DNA from: Gemmataceae bacterium
GTDB taxonomy: Bacteria > Planctomycetota > Planctomycetia > Gemmatales > Gemmataceae
Direction: 5' to 3'
DNA length: 64,000 bases
Assembly (NCBI GenBank): GCA_901538445.1
Contig: LR594585.1
Coordinates: 1-64,000, forward strand
Part shown: one piece after another, positions 16,012 through 26,342 of the stretch
Numbering within the stretch: position 1 is the stretch's first letter
Layout: each line of letters begins with the position of its first letter
Made by a program: the position numbers and the translations under genes
The notes under the pieces: generated by a model
The model's database searches: none
The model's input: the letters and a program-made list of their open reading frames with translations, nothing else
What the model was told of the DNA's origin: nothing

Positions 16012-17280
16012 TCACTTCTTCTCCGGCGCCCCCAGTAGCTTCGGCTCGGTCGCGTTCCTCCCGTCGGGGATCTCGGGGATCGGCCGGTCGCTGAACCACT
16101 CGCCGTCGGCGTGCGGGCCGTGCAGGATCGGGCTCGGGTACACCGCGACCATCCACACCACCGACTCCGGCAGCAGCACCCCGTCCCGGACGTACAACAC
16201 GGCCCGGATGTAGTAGTGGATCGTGCCCGCACCGGTGGTGCGCTTCGGGTCGCCCACGGACACCGCCCACACGCCCCCGAGCCGCGTGTACCCCCCGTCG
16301 CCGGCCGCACGCGGTGGGACCGGCACCTCGACGGTCCAGTTGCCGGCACCGGCCGACCGGAGCGGGCGGGAGTCCTCGTTTTGTTCCTCCAGCGAGGTCA
16401 CGAACACCCCGGTCATCTGGTCCGCCTTGAAGAAGACGTCCGCGGTGTTCGGCGCACGGGTGACGTCGAGTCGGACCGCGAGCGCCTCGCCCTCGACCCG
16501 CGTCCCGGGCTCGGCGTCGGAGCCGTCGGCCCGCTTGAGCACGACGCGGAACGTCGCGGTGCGGTAGTTCCCGCCGTTGAACAGCTTGTCGGACCGCTCG
16601 TCGTTGCCGCGGTAGTAGGTGTTGCGGACCCCCTTGGGGAGTTCGTGGAACCCCCGGGGCCACGCCCAGTGGAGCAGCTTCGCGCTGTCGGCCAGGTTCG
16701 CCCGTTGCGCCGCGGACTGGTGCTGCTCGGCGGCCCTGTGCGCGGCGGTGACCTCGTCCCGGGCCAACCGCATCTCCTGCCACAGCACGCCGCACAGTCC
16801 CGCGAGTCCGATCACCAGGAACGCGCTCGGGTGCGCGAGTGCGGCGAGCGCGCGCGTCGATCGGCTCGTCGAGCCCTTGCGAACGAGCCGCCGGCGCGCG
16901 CGGCCCGCGGCGGCGACCGCGAGGCCCGCGACGGCCACGCCGGTCAGCACCGGCCGGTGCCGGTCGCAGAACTCCGCCGCCACCAGGAACGCTTCGAGCG
17001 CGCGCTCCCGCCACTCGGGTGGCGCGTCGGGCGTCGGTGCGGGCGGGTCGCTGGCCGGGGGGAGGTTGGCGAGGTACGGCCCGGGGTTGGCCCGGAATTT
17101 CGCGACGCACCCGGCGCAGCAGAAGTAGACCGTGCGGCCCTGGTGCTCGGCGTGGAACTCGGGGACCGCCTTCTCGGTCGGCATCACCGGACACTTTTCG
17201 TTCGGCAGCGGCGCAGCGACAGCCGGCCCGCAGAGCGCGAGGGCCGCGACGACGAGGGCGGTGCGGGCGGTGGCGGTCAT
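16012..17280 (-). CDS. YHS-type metal-binding membrane protein of unknown function
   Basis: 422 residues. A signal peptide (about 1-22) precedes a YHS/TRASH-like domain (about 27-72) with [25 protein letters not shown] and NPGPYLANL; three or four cysteines could bind a metal. Two hydrophobic segments follow ([19 protein letters not shown] near 115, and [17 protein letters not shown] near 150), then a helical linker and a C-terminal soluble domain of about 220 residues with no family I recognise ([20 protein letters not shown]). I infer an envelope protein that senses or handles a metal. No metal transporter lies beside it. Confidence 0.8.
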   Translation of the reverse strand: MTATARTALVVAALALCGPAVAAPLPNEKCPVMPTEKAVPEFHAEHQGRTVYFCCAGCVAKFRANPGPYLANLPPASDPPAPTPDAPPEWRERALEAFLVAAEFCDRHRPVLTGVAVAGLAVAAAGRARRRLVRKGSTSRSTRALAALAHPSAFLVIGLAGLCGVLWQEMRLARDEVTAAHRAAEQHQSAAQRANLADSAKLLHWAWPRGFHELPKGVRNTYYRGNDERSDKLFNGGNYRTATFRVVLKRADGSDAEPGTRVEGEALAVRLDVTRAPNTADVFFKADQMTGVFVTSLEEQNEDSRPLRSAGAGNWTVEVPVPPRAAGDGGYTRLGGVWAVSVGDPKRTTGAGTIHYYIRAVLYVRDGVLLPESVVWMVAVYPSPILHGPHADGEWFSDRPIPEIPDGRNATEPKLLGAPEKK

Positions 17281-17424
17281 CGCGGCTCCGGGGGGGTGCG
17301 TGCGGCGTCACCTGTGATGATAGCCGCGCCGCCGGGGGAACGTGATGGCCGCGGGCGGACACCCCCGCTATCGTGTCCAGCACGTCACACGGCCCGCCGC
17401 GGCCACCTCACGGGGACTCTCCTA

Positions 17425-18576
17425 ATGGCCAAGAAGCAGCTTCGCGTCGGCATGATCGGGTACGGGTTCATGGGCCGCGCCCACTCGAACGCCTACAAGC
17501 AGGTCGGCCAGTTCTTCCCGTCCGAGCACCAGGTGGTGCTCAAGGCCGCGTGCGCCCGCAACGCCGCCGAGATCAAGAAGTTCGCCGACCAGTGGGGGTA
17601 CGAGTCGGTCGAGACCGACTGGAAGAAGCTCGTCGAGCGGCCGGACATCGACGTGATCGACGTCTGCACCCCGAACAACCTGCACAAGGAGATCGCGCTG
17701 GCGGCCGCGGCCGCGGGCAAGGCGATCCTGTGCGAGAAGCCGCTGGCGATGAACGCCGCCGAGGGCCGCGAGATGGTCGCCGCGGTCGAGAAGGCGAAGG
17801 TGCCGAACATGGTGTGGTACAACTACCGCCGCATCCCGGCGGTGAGCCTCGCCAAGAAGCTGATCGACGAGGGCCGCCTCGGCCGGGTCTTCCACTACCG
17901 CGCCAAGTTCCTCCAGGACTGGACCATCAAGGCCGACCTCCCGCAGGGCGGCCAGGGGCTGTGGCGGCTCGACGTGGCCGCGGCCGGCAGCGGCGTGAGC
18001 GGCGACCTGCTGGCCCACTGCATCGACACGTCGCTGTGGATGAACGGCCGCATGGACAGCGTGTGCGCGATGACCGAGACGTTCGTGAAGGAGCGGCTGC
18101 ACAACCTGACGGGCAAGGTGGAGAAGGTCGGCATCGACGACGCCTGTACGTTCATGGGCCGGTACGAGAACGGGTCGCTGGCCAACTTCGAGAGCACCCG
18201 GTACGCCCGCGGGCACAAGGCCGCGTACACGTTCGAGATCAACGGCGAGAACATGAGCCTCGCGTGGGACCTGCACGACCTCCAGCGGCTCCAGGTGTTC
18301 GACTACAAGGACGACGGCAAGATCCGCGGGTGGAAGAGCGTCCACGTGACGGACAACTCGCCGGACCACCCGTACATGGCGAACTGGTGGGTGCCGGGGC
18401 TGGCGATCGGGTACGAGTCGAGCTTCGTCCACCAGGTCGCGGACTTCATCAAGGGGCTGGAGACCGGCAAGCCGGAGGGCCCGACGTTCCGCGACGCGCT
18501 CGAGACGCAGCACGTCCTCGACGCCGTCCTCGCCTCGGCCAAGAGCGAGAAGTGGGAGAAGGTCGGCAAGGGGTGA
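17425..18576 (+). CDS. Gfo/Idh/MocA family NAD(P)-dependent oxidoreductase
   Basis: 383 residues from the ATG at 17425. The frame is open far upstream, but that part is the shadow of the YHS gene. The N-terminal Rossmann fold has [16 protein letters not shown], with the dinucleotide-binding glycines, then [14 protein letters not shown] and the family motif CEKPLAM with its Lys. The C-terminal alpha/beta domain has [19 protein letters not shown], with the Asp/His pair near the active site. The family oxidises or reduces sugar carbonyls or hydroxyls, as in inositol or glucose-fructose metabolism. The substrate is undetermined. There are dozens of paralogs in Planctomycetes genomes, so no specific assignment is made. 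Confidence 0.95.
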   Translation: MAKKQLRVGMIGYGFMGRAHSNAYKQVGQFFPSEHQVVLKAACARNAAEIKKFADQWGYESVETDWKKLVERPDIDVIDVCTPNNLHKEIALAAAAAGKAILCEKPLAMNAAEGREMVAAVEKAKVPNMVWYNYRRIPAVSLAKKLIDEGRLGRVFHYRAKFLQDWTIKADLPQGGQGLWRLDVAAAGSGVSGDLLAHCIDTSLWMNGRMDSVCAMTETFVKERLHNLTGKVEKVGIDDACTFMGRYENGSLANFESTRYARGHKAAYTFEINGENMSLAWDLHDLQRLQVFDYKDDGKIRGWKSVHVTDNSPDHPYMANWWVPGLAIGYESSFVHQVADFIKGLETGKPEGPTFRDALETQHVLDAVLASAKSEKWEKVGKG

Positions 18577-18588
18577 TCGACTGACCAG

Positions 18589-18618
18589 GGCGAGCGGGGG
18601 GTGTCAGCCCCCCGAGTC
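18589..18618. repeat. Half-copy of the GGCGAGCGGGGG repeat
   Basis: GGCGAGCGGGGGGTGTCAGC (18589-18608) is one arm of the palindromic family seen complete at 28391-28471 and 54119-54192. The arm itself contains a GGGGGGTGTCAGCCCCCC dyad. Confidence 0.6.
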
Positions 18619-18634
18619 TTCGGCCTCCAATGAC

Positions 18635-18660
18635 GAGCGGCGGCCCGTGGGCCGCCGCTC
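18635..18660. terminator. Bidirectional terminator hairpin
   Basis: GAGCGGCGGCCC and GGGCCGCCGCTC form a 12 bp stem around a 2-base loop between the convergent ends of the oxidoreductase (18576) and the PilX/GspK-like gene (18686). Confidence 0.7.
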
Positions 18661-18685
18661 GCGTCACTTCACAGCCGCCGCGTCG

Positions 18686-21600
18686 CTACGGCAGCTTGAC
18701 CCACAGCGGCACGACGGCCTTGTACTTCGCAATCGTCGGGTCGAAGTCGGTCGGCACCCCGGGGTTCCCCGGCACGATGTTCGACACGACCTCGCCGGGG
18801 TAGTGCGGCTTGGTCGTGGTCGCGGTGAACTGCGAGCCCGTCACCGTTCCGACCGTGACAACCTCCTGGTTGGCCCCGACGCCGATCACCACCTGCATCC
18901 CGGTGGCGAGCGTGACGGGGACACCGTCCGAGTAGACCACCGCGCCGCCGCTGGTCGAGATGGGGATGGTCGCTCCCGCACCCGCCGGGATCGCGGCCGT
19001 GCCCTCGATGGTTGTGAAGAACGGGTGGTCGACCTGCGTGTACGGCGTCCCGGGGGGCGTGGGGGCCGTCACGAGTTCCTCCGGCTTGAAGCCGATGTTC
19101 GAGCGGTCCACGAGGGCGAAGAACTTCTTCCGCGTGTCGCCCGGGGCGTTGATGTAGTACTCCTTGCCGAGCGTCGCGAACGTGCCGCCGACCGGCGACG
19201 CGGTCTCGCTCTCCACCTCGAAGTACCCGACGGTGATCCACACCGCGAACGTGTGGCTGACGGTCGTGGTGTTGTTCAGGATCTTCCGCAGCGCCTCGGC
19301 CTGCTGGTACGGGTGCCCGGTGACGGGCGGTACGGCGATGTACGGCAGGCCGGTGCCCGGCGGGTTCCGGCGCATCAGCGTGTCGTCGAGCCCGACCCCG
19401 GCGTTGAACGTTACCCCGCTGCCGGCCGCCACCGTCGCCACACCGAACGGGAGGAACGGCCGGTCCGGGGTCGGCGTGCCGGTCGCGCTGCCGGTGTCGT
19501 GGACCGTTGCCGCCGGGATCGGGCACGGGTGCGCCGTCCCCGCCACGTCGTAGCGGGTGGCCATGTTCACCGTGCGGGTCGCCATCAACTGCGTCCACAG
19601 GGTGTCCACGAACCCCGTTTCATCGAACCCGTTGTTCTGAGCGTCGAAGAGCGCCCGCCAGACCCGACGGTCCTGGATCGTGTTGATGTTGATCCGCCCG
19701 GCCATGCGGCCGCCGAGGGCCGTCTGGTGGCCGAACGGCTGCACGGTGAGCAGGTCGAACGCCCGGTACAGCCGGTCGTAGGGCGGGGTCGTCGTGGCCG
19801 CGAGCATCACGGTCTGCGCCGACCCGCCGTACTTGGTTCCGCCGGGGCCGACGAAGGTGGTGGTTGCGTCGTGCGGCCGGCCGGTCGAGACGTGGAGCAA
19901 CTCGGCCTGGTTGACGAGCGGCCGGTCCAGGTGGAGGAACCAGTCGAACGGGTTTGCGAGAGTGCTGTTCTCGCGGCCGAGCGTGTGCTTGACGCCGTCG
20001 GCCGCCGCGGCCGGGTTCTGCTGCACCACCATCGTCGTCGCCGGGTGCGCGCTGGTGGCCGTGGCCGCGGTCGAGTCGGCCTGGGTCGGGTCGGAGTACC
20101 CCGCGAGGGGCTGGACCTTGCCCACCGAGTGCGGCAGCAGCGTGTCCGGGGTCTTCGGCTCGTACCCGGCCCCACCCGCGGACGCACGGGCCATGCGGAC
20201 GTTCATCAGGTTCTGGCCGTTCGCCAGGATGGCCCGGTCCGCCGACCGCACGTGGTCGAGGACATCGACGGTGATGTACGGGTTCGTCTGCGTCGGGCCG
20301 GGCAGGTACGGGTTGGCGAGCCGCCGCAGGAGCAGCACGTGCCGCCCGACAGTCGATGTCGCGCCGGTCCCGAAGTTCGCGTCGATGTTCGCCTGCATCG
20401 GCAGGGGGATCGGGTACGCCAGCGACGTCGTGCTCCCGCCGATCGTCATGGGGATCGCCGCGCCGTCGATCTTGTTCGGGAACGCGGCGGCCGCCGGGGT
20501 GAAGTCCGACCACTCCGCCGGCGGGGGCGTGGGGGCCGCCGGAACGTTCGCGGCGAGCACCACCATCCCCGCGCCGGCGGTGCCGTTCATCGGGACGATG
20601 GACTGGTTGGCCGCCGCCGAGGCGGTCGAGAAGTCGAACGTGATGTCGGGGTCCACGCCGCTCGGCAGGCTGCCGGTGACGTTGGTCTGGTAATTCGCGT
20701 CGGTCGGGACGCGCAGCCCGTTGATGACCGGCGTGCCGCCCTTGTTGTTCCGCACGATGACCAACTGGTACGGGTTGAACGCGGTGACTGACCCCAGCTC
20801 CCCGGGGGTGTACTTGACCTTGGCCGAGCCGTCGCCGAGCGGGCCGGCCCCGGGCGTCACGTAGGGCTGCATCGACGGGTTCTGGAGCTCGACCCAGAAC
20901 CGAACGTGCGCGTCCTTGTTCGCGGTCTGCGTCTTGTTCGTGGTGTCGGTGACGCCCGGGTCGGTGGGGTCGTTCGAGACCTCGGAGTACGCCTCGTTGA
21001 TGACCAGCCGCGGCTTCTCGACGCCGAACACGACCCGGTTCGCGAGTTCACCCGGGGCCGGCGTCGTCGTGAAGTTCGCCGCGTCGCGGGGGACGGCGGG
21101 GTTCTGCGGGTTCCACACGAACGCCGTGCTGACGTCGTCGCTGTCGATGTAGTCGACGATGTTCGCCGCGAGCTGGGCCAGTTGCCGGAGCTTGGTGTAC
21201 GCGGCCGACGCGGGGGCCGCGACGATGGTGACCACGCCGGTGGTCGGGTTCACGCTCGCCTCGTTCGTGGTGTCCGCGATGGCCGCCGCCACGAGCCGGG
21301 CGAAGATGTCCGTCGCGAACCGCTGTCGGTCGTCGTCGGCCAGGGTCGCATTTGCCGCATTCACGGTACCGGGAGTCAGAGCGCCCGTGGGGGTTGCGCC
21401 GCGGTAGTCGGCCAGCGTGCGGTTGAGGTCGATCGGGCCGAGCCCCGCGGCCGGGTCCGTCGCGAGCGGCGTCGCCGGGCCGCTGACGGTGTACCCCGGC
21501 ATCAGCATCGAGCGCTGGAGCGAGTTCGACACCGTCGTCGTGAGCATCCGGTTCGCGTGCGAGGCGTCGGTGCGGTACGGGTTGTTGGTGCCCGCCCCCG

Positions 21601-23002
21601 GCGGGTTCGGGTTCGGCAGGCCCGCCGTGCCCACGAGCGAGGCGTTTGCGGACGACGCGAACGAGAGCTGGCTGATGTCGTACCGGTACGGGGCGTAGCG
21701 GAAGGAGAGCAGCTTCGTGTCGGTGAACGGGAACGCCTTCGTCGCGCCCGTCGCACCCCACTCGTACGGGTTGTACAGGCTCGGGTGGCTGCCTACCGCG
21801 GTGTTCGCCCCGGCGTAGCCGTTGGCGTACGTCGGCTCGGTCGCGGCAGCGGCCGGCAGCGTCAGCGTCGGGTTACCGGTGAACCCGGTCCACGCGACCT
21901 GCCCGTACCGCGGCAGTTCGTTGCCGGTTGCGAGTCGCGGGTAGGCCGCGCGGCTCGTCAGGCCCGAGCGGGTCGCGACCACGCCGCGGGCCGCGAGGAC
22001 GGTCGCGGCGTCGGTGCCCAGCACCTTCGACAGGTTGATCTCCCACGGGCCGAAGCCCTGGCCCGACACGTGCGCACCGGCGTTCAGCACGTTGCCGTGG
22101 GCGTTCAGGTTCAGGCGGCCGTCGAGGTCGAGGATCAGCGGCGCGATCAGCGGCTTCACCCGCGTCCCGTTCGGGAGCCGGAACACCGGCTCGCCGGTGT
22201 CGATCCAGATGCTCTCGTTGCGGGCGCGGGCCGGTTGGCCGCTCGTGTCGCAGAAGAACCCGCCCGGCAGGTTCTGCACGTCGCCGGTAAAGCTGCCGTC
22301 CTGGTTCGCGGGGACCGGCGGGAAGTTCGGGTGCTCCTGCCGCCGCGGGCGGGGCGTGTAGAACTTCCCCTCGGCGCTCGTCCAGTTCGGGTTCGACGGG
22401 TCGAGTGAGCCGAACGCGGCGGCGCGGTGGAACGACGGCACGATCACCTCGCCGGTTGCGGGGCAGAGCGACGCGAGCGCGAAGTCCTTGATGTCCGGGT
22501 AGGTGTACGGCGGGTTCTTGGGGTAGTGCGTCGCGCCGTAGGTCGCGGGGAACGTGGTGCCGGGCGCGTAGTCGCCGTCGTACTCGGGGTGGGCGACGTT
22601 GCCGGGCGCGAACAGCCGGAAGTTCACGAGTCGGCGGCGGTCGGCCCCGTTGTACGGCGAGCCGCCGAATGTGCCGGGGCCGTTCCAGGCGATGTTCGCG
22701 CCGGGCTTGCGGCCGTACATGGTGGCGGTGAGGCTGTGCCCGCGGGCGCTGTTGAGCAGCCCGGTGCCGTGGTCGTTCTCGTCGTACACCAGCGTGCGGA
22801 GGAAGTGCGTGGCGGGGGCGGTGCCGTCGGCCGAGAACCCCTCGCCGCCGCCCTTCGGCTGGCCCTGGATGCGGGCGCGCTCGGCCTGGTCGCGGGTGTA
22901 GTACACGGCCGTCAGCCCGACGATCGCCATGAGGGCGAGCAGCGACAGCGTGACGATCAGGATGTTGCCGCGGCGGCGGTCGCGTCGTGGGGTCCGCAAC
23001 AT
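18686..23002 (-). CDS. Very large PilX/GspK-like pilus-associated protein
   Basis: 1438 residues. The N terminus reads RRGNILIVTLSLLALMAIVG, a hydrophobic span near residues 12-32 as in PilX/GspK-type minor pilins, but without a classical Phe at +1. The rest is a very long extracytoplasmic region, Thr/Pro/Asn-rich, with no enzyme motif. It includes an LILDLDGRLNLNAHGN motif near 305 and a related RININTIQDRR near 1095, plus many short beta segments. It is last in the pilus/secretion cluster, 72 bp after the preceding prepilin gene. GspK proteins cap pseudopilus tips and are normally about 300 residues, so this one is four to five times longer. Whether it is a tip protein, adhesin or cargo is open. 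Confidence 0.82.
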   Translation of the reverse strand: MLRTPRRDRRRGNILIVTLSLLALMAIVGLTAVYYTRDQAERARIQGQPKGGGEGFSADGTAPATHFLRTLVYDENDHGTGLLNSARGHSLTATMYGRKPGANIAWNGPGTFGGSPYNGADRRRLVNFRLFAPGNVAHPEYDGDYAPGTTFPATYGATHYPKNPPYTYPDIKDFALASLCPATGEVIVPSFHRAAAFGSLDPSNPNWTSAEGKFYTPRPRRQEHPNFPPVPANQDGSFTGDVQNLPGGFFCDTSGQPARARNESIWIDTGEPVFRLPNGTRVKPLIAPLILDLDGRLNLNAHGNVLNAGAHVSGQGFGPWEINLSKVLGTDAATVLAARGVVATRSGLTSRAAYPRLATGNELPRYGQVAWTGFTGNPTLTLPAAAATEPTYANGYAGANTAVGSHPSLYNPYEWGATGATKAFPFTDTKLLSFRYAPYRYDISQLSFASSANASLVGTAGLPNPNPPGAGTNNPYRTDASHANRMLTTTVSNSLQRSMLMPGYTVSGPATPLATDPAAGLGPIDLNRTLADYRGATPTGALTPGTVNAANATLADDDRQRFATDIFARLVAAAIADTTNEASVNPTTGVVTIVAAPASAAYTKLRQLAQLAANIVDYIDSDDVSTAFVWNPQNPAVPRDAANFTTTPAPGELANRVVFGVEKPRLVINEAYSEVSNDPTDPGVTDTTNKTQTANKDAHVRFWVELQNPSMQPYVTPGAGPLGDGSAKVKYTPGELGSVTAFNPYQLVIVRNNKGGTPVINGLRVPTDANYQTNVTGSLPSGVDPDITFDFSTASAAANQSIVPMNGTAGAGMVVLAANVPAAPTPPPAEWSDFTPAAAAFPNKIDGAAIPMTIGGSTTSLAYPIPLPMQANIDANFGTGATSTVGRHVLLLRRLANPYLPGPTQTNPYITVDVLDHVRSADRAILANGQNLMNVRMARASAGGAGYEPKTPDTLLPHSVGKVQPLAGYSDPTQADSTAATATSAHPATTMVVQQNPAAAADGVKHTLGRENSTLANPFDWFLHLDRPLVNQAELLHVSTGRPHDATTTFVGPGGTKYGGSAQTVMLAATTTPPYDRLYRAFDLLTVQPFGHQTALGGRMAGRININTIQDRRVWRALFDAQNNGFDETGFVDTLWTQLMATRTVNMATRYDVAGTAHPCPIPAATVHDTGSATGTPTPDRPFLPFGVATVAAGSGVTFNAGVGLDDTLMRRNPPGTGLPYIAVPPVTGHPYQQAEALRKILNNTTTVSHTFAVWITVGYFEVESETASPVGGTFATLGKEYYINAPGDTRKKFFALVDRSNIGFKPEELVTAPTPPGTPYTQVDHPFFTTIEGTAAIPAGAGATIPISTSGGAVVYSDGVPVTLATGMQVVIGVGANQEVVTVGTVTGSQFTATTTKPHYPGEVVSNIVPGNPGVPTDFDPTIAKYKAVVPLWVKLP

Positions 23003-23074
23003 GGTCAGGTCTCCGGTGCGGGCGCGGGCGTGTGCGGGGGTCGGGTCGGGGCGAGGGCGGCCGATGGGCCGCGG

Positions 23075-24085
23075 TCACATCGCGAACTTCCAGGTGTTCT
23101 GGCGGGTCGTCTTCACCCGCGGGTCGTACACCCGGATCACCACCTGGATCGACTTGATGCGAACGTACTGCGGCGGGGGCGTGGCACCCGTGTCGAACAC
23201 GCCGCCGTTGATGAAGTCGTAAGGCGCGTCGGTGTTCGACGTGAACGGCCGCGGCGGCGTGGTGCTGGGCGGCGTGGTCGCGGGCACTCCAGCACCCGCG
23301 GGCGTCCAGTCGGCCTGCACCTCGAACGACAGCACGTTCGAGACGACGATGTCCTCGCCGAACCGCGGGCCGGACGGGAGCTGGGCGGGCGGGTTCATCC
23401 GGTTCCCCACCTGCATCACCGTCGCCATCGTGTTCACCCCGGCCGTCGGGGACACTCTGCGGCTGATGACCTCGCTGTCGCCGGCCACGGGGGCGAGCGA
23501 CGTCTCCTCGTCGGTCGTGACCGCGACGAGCCGCTGCCGGCGGATCAGGTTGTACAGCTGCTGCCCGCTTGCCGTTACCGACGTCCGCTTCCCGGGCATC
23601 GGGGCGAGGAAGTACGCGACCTCGGCGGCCCGGCTGCTGTACGTTCCCCCGCCCGAGTTGTGCGTGAAGCTCGTGTCGGTACCCGTCGGCATCACCACCG
23701 TGAAGTGCAACTGGTGGTCGGTTGCCGGGGCGTAGATGTTGAATCCCTGGGCGTCGGTTGTCTCCACTGCCTTGGGCGGCGAGTAAATGCGGAAGAACCC
23801 GCCGGGGGGGGGCGTCCACCCGGCCTGGTCGAGTCGCTGATTGGACAGCTTGGCCGGGTTACCACTTGCATCGAGGAAGTGGTCGGCCTGCATGTCGCGG
23901 GTGAGCAGGAGGCCGGCGCTGTTGAGCTGCGACATCAGTTCGCCGGTCGAGTGCGCCCCGCGGACGAAGTCCAGCGCCATCTTGAACGACTCGGTGAGGA
24001 TCAACATGATCCCCAGCGCCAGCGCCATCGCCACCATCATTTCGATGAGCGTGATGCCGCGGCGGATCGGTCGGAAGGCGGTCAT
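23075..24085 (-). CDS. Prepilin-type protein, PilW/GspJ-like
   Basis: 336 residues from the ATG at 24085; GAGG lies 9 bases upstream, so I prefer it to the in-frame TTG 15 bases earlier. Residues about 7-33 are a type IV prepilin leader and hydrophobic helix: RRGITLIEMMVAMALALGIM, with cleavage expected after the Gly and Glu at +5. The C-terminal part is a globular beta-rich domain (FRIYSPPKAV, ISRRVSPTAG, ISFEV-like strands). Position and form match PilW/GspJ minor (pseudo)pilins. It is processed by a prepilin peptidase not encoded in this window. Confidence 0.88.
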   Translation of the reverse strand: MTAFRPIRRGITLIEMMVAMALALGIMLILTESFKMALDFVRGAHSTGELMSQLNSAGLLLTRDMQADHFLDASGNPAKLSNQRLDQAGWTPPPGGFFRIYSPPKAVETTDAQGFNIYAPATDHQLHFTVVMPTGTDTSFTHNSGGGTYSSRAAEVAYFLAPMPGKRTSVTASGQQLYNLIRRQRLVAVTTDEETSLAPVAGDSEVISRRVSPTAGVNTMATVMQVGNRMNPPAQLPSGPRFGEDIVVSNVLSFEVQADWTPAGAGVPATTPPSTTPPRPFTSNTDAPYDFINGGVFDTGATPPPQYVRIKSIQVVIRVYDPRVKTTRQNTWKFAM

Positions 24086-24137
24086 GGGGTCGGTCCTCAA
24101 TCAGTCGGTGCGTGCGGTGTCGGGTCGCGGTGCGGCG

Positions 24138-25097
24138 TCAGTTCGCGGTCAGCGGGGCGCGGGGGTACACCCCGGTGACGCCCCGCATCACGACGAACTT
24201 CGCGTTGTAGGTGGCTGGCGTCCAAAGCGGGTCGTTCGGCTTCTGGAGCGGTGTCTGAAGCTCCAGGGTCGTTGTGGACCCGCCATCGACCACGCTCACA
24301 ACTTGGTAGGGGATTCCGTGGCGGATCTTGTTGGTCGCGGTGTTCACGGTCGGGTCGGTCACGTCCATGATCCACCCGCCCGGTTTTACGTTCACGCTCC
24401 CACTCAGGATGACTTGCGTGCTCTTGGGCGTGACGGTGGCGGTGTGGATTGTTTCGGATCCGGTCGGGGCGTACAGGTTCGGCCGGTTGTCGTATACGAC
24501 CACGGTCAGGTTCGCGGTCGTCCGCGTTCCCGCGTCCGGGCACTGGATCATCCACGCCCAGTTGTAGCGCAGCTCGCGGTCCGTCGTCGGGTGTCCATTC
24601 TCGTCATACCCCATGCCGTCCATCAGGCTGCACACCCGAAACGGGTACTGGGTGCCACCGACGGAGGTGATTCGGGAGAGCGACCGGCGCGGGGCGTTGG
24701 ACACCCCGCCGTCGCCCATCCAACTCCCGGCGACCGGCCCCCGGGACGCGTACCCCATGGGGTCAAGGACAACCGGGTAGCTCGGCTCCCCGGCTGCGGC
24801 CGGGGTGAACGTACCGTGGGGCGGGGTGACCCCGGCGTTCGGGTCGAGCAGGGCCGAGTAGAACGGCTCGGTTACGGGCAGCGAGTTCGCCACGTTCTCC
24901 ACCACCTCGCTCTTCCAGTACGCCCGGATGTAGCCGTCGGCGGCGTTGGCCGCCTGGGCGCTGCGGTCCTCGCGTACCGCGACCGCCATCTGCGACGCGG
25001 CCAGCGGGAACAGGGTCAGGATGGCGAGGATGCCGAACGCCAGGATGGCGAGCGTCACGAGCACCTCGGTCAGCGTCAGTCCGGGTCGCCGAGACAT
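24138..25097 (-). CDS. Prepilin-type protein, PilV/GspI-like (copy 1)
   Basis: 319 residues from the ATG at 25097, with GGAGG 8 bases upstream; an upstream in-frame GTG is less well placed. The leader SRRPGLTLTEVLVTLAILAF is a class III prepilin signal with cleavage after Gly, and PLAASQMAVAVREDRSAQAA follows. It is a close paralog of the next gene upstream (25215-26201): the first about 65 residues are nearly identical and the C termini both end in FVVxRGV..VYPRxxLT. PilV/GspI-type minor pilins prime pseudopilus assembly. Confidence 0.9.
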   Translation of the reverse strand: MSRRPGLTLTEVLVTLAILAFGILAILTLFPLAASQMAVAVREDRSAQAANAADGYIRAYWKSEVVENVANSLPVTEPFYSALLDPNAGVTPPHGTFTPAAAGEPSYPVVLDPMGYASRGPVAGSWMGDGGVSNAPRRSLSRITSVGGTQYPFRVCSLMDGMGYDENGHPTTDRELRYNWAWMIQCPDAGTRTTANLTVVVYDNRPNLYAPTGSETIHTATVTPKSTQVILSGSVNVKPGGWIMDVTDPTVNTATNKIRHGIPYQVVSVVDGGSTTTLELQTPLQKPNDPLWTPATYNAKFVVMRGVTGVYPRAPLTAN

Positions 25098-25214
25098 GGG
25101 GTCTGCCTCCACCGTCGCGGGGTCCGTCCCGCTCTGATGTCCCGGCCGATGGAGCGGTGGCGGAGATGTCGCCGCTCGCCGGCCGGTAGTCCTCGTTCAC
25201 CGTCGAAGGGGTCG

Positions 25215-26201
25215 TCAGTCGTCCGTCAGTTGGGGCCGCGGGTACACCCCGCTCACCCCCCGCAGCACCACGAACCGAGCAATGTACGCGCCGGCCACGA
25301 TCGAATCGTTGGCCTTCTTGAGCGGGAGGTTCAGCTCGACGTCGAGCGACAGCCCGTTCGGCTTCGCGCTCACCACCTGGTAGAAGTTCGCGTTCCGCAC
25401 CTTGCTCGGCGGGAGCGTGATGTTGAGCAGCGGGTCGGTGACCTCGACCACCCAGGTGCCGGGCCGCACGTCCGGGGCGACGCCCGCGTTGTACGACAGG
25501 CTCACCGAGTTGCTCCCCGGCAGCGCCAGGCCGAGCGTCATGAACCACCCCTCGGACCCGGTCGGGGCGTGCAGGTTGGCGCGCCCGTCGTACACCACCA
25601 CAGTCATGTCGGCCTTCAGCTTCTCGCTGTTGTTCGGCCGCTGCACGACCCACAGCCAGTTGTACCGCAGCTCGCGGTCCGGGGTCGGGTGGCCGTTCTC
25701 GTCGTACCCGAGGCCGTCCATCAGGCTGCACGTGCGGAACGCCTGCTGTGCGGTGGCCAGTTTGCTGAGCGAGCGCCGCGGGGCACCGGCCCCGCCGTTG
25801 TCACCGACCCAGTACTTCGAGCCGCCGGTCCGGGCCGCGAACCCCATCGGGTCGATGAACACCGGGTAGCTCGCCTCGGGGCCGCCGAGCGGCAGGGTGA
25901 TCGGCAGCGTCAGCTTCTGCTCGGCCAGGGGCACCGTGTCGTTCGGGTCGTCGAGCGCCTCGTAGAACGGCTCGGTCACCGTCTGCCCGGCCTTCACCTT
26001 GTCCACCACCTCGCTCTTCCAGTACGCCCGCAGGTAGCCGTCGGCGGCGTTGGCCGCCTGGGCGCTGCGGTCCTCGCGGACCGCCACCGCCATCTGCGAG
26101 GCGGCGAGCGGGAACATCGTCAGGACCGCCAGAACTCCGAATGACAGGATCGCCAGCGTCACGAGAACTTCGGTCAGCGTCAAACCGGGGCGGCGGCGCA
26201 T
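25215..26201 (-). CDS. Prepilin-type protein, PilV/GspI-like (copy 2)
   Basis: 328 residues from the ATG at 26201. The leader RRRPGLTLTEVLVTLAILSF and the segment PLAASQMAVAVREDRSAQAA match copy 1. The middle domains diverge (here DPNDTVPLAEQKLTLPI), while blocks such as GYDENGHPT, DRELRYNW and VVVYDxRxNLxAPTGSE are shared, showing an old tandem duplication rather than a recent one. The upstream gap carries a palindromic element (26343-26475). Confidence 0.9.
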   Translation of the reverse strand: MRRRPGLTLTEVLVTLAILSFGVLAVLTMFPLAASQMAVAVREDRSAQAANAADGYLRAYWKSEVVDKVKAGQTVTEPFYEALDDPNDTVPLAEQKLTLPITLPLGGPEASYPVFIDPMGFAARTGGSKYWVGDNGGAGAPRRSLSKLATAQQAFRTCSLMDGLGYDENGHPTPDRELRYNWLWVVQRPNNSEKLKADMTVVVYDGRANLHAPTGSEGWFMTLGLALPGSNSVSLSYNAGVAPDVRPGTWVVEVTDPLLNITLPPSKVRNANFYQVVSAKPNGLSLDVELNLPLKKANDSIVAGAYIARFVVLRGVSGVYPRPQLTDD

Positions 26202-26342
26202 CAACGTCTCCAGGGTGCTTGAGTGGGCGCGTTCAACACTCGGAGAGGTTGAGGGGGGCGTCCGGCCCGTTTCGCCCCGAGCGGGGGTCGCACCCGCCCA
26301 CGGTCGCCGGCACGCTCCGCGCGCCGGCTTTGTTACTTCTTC

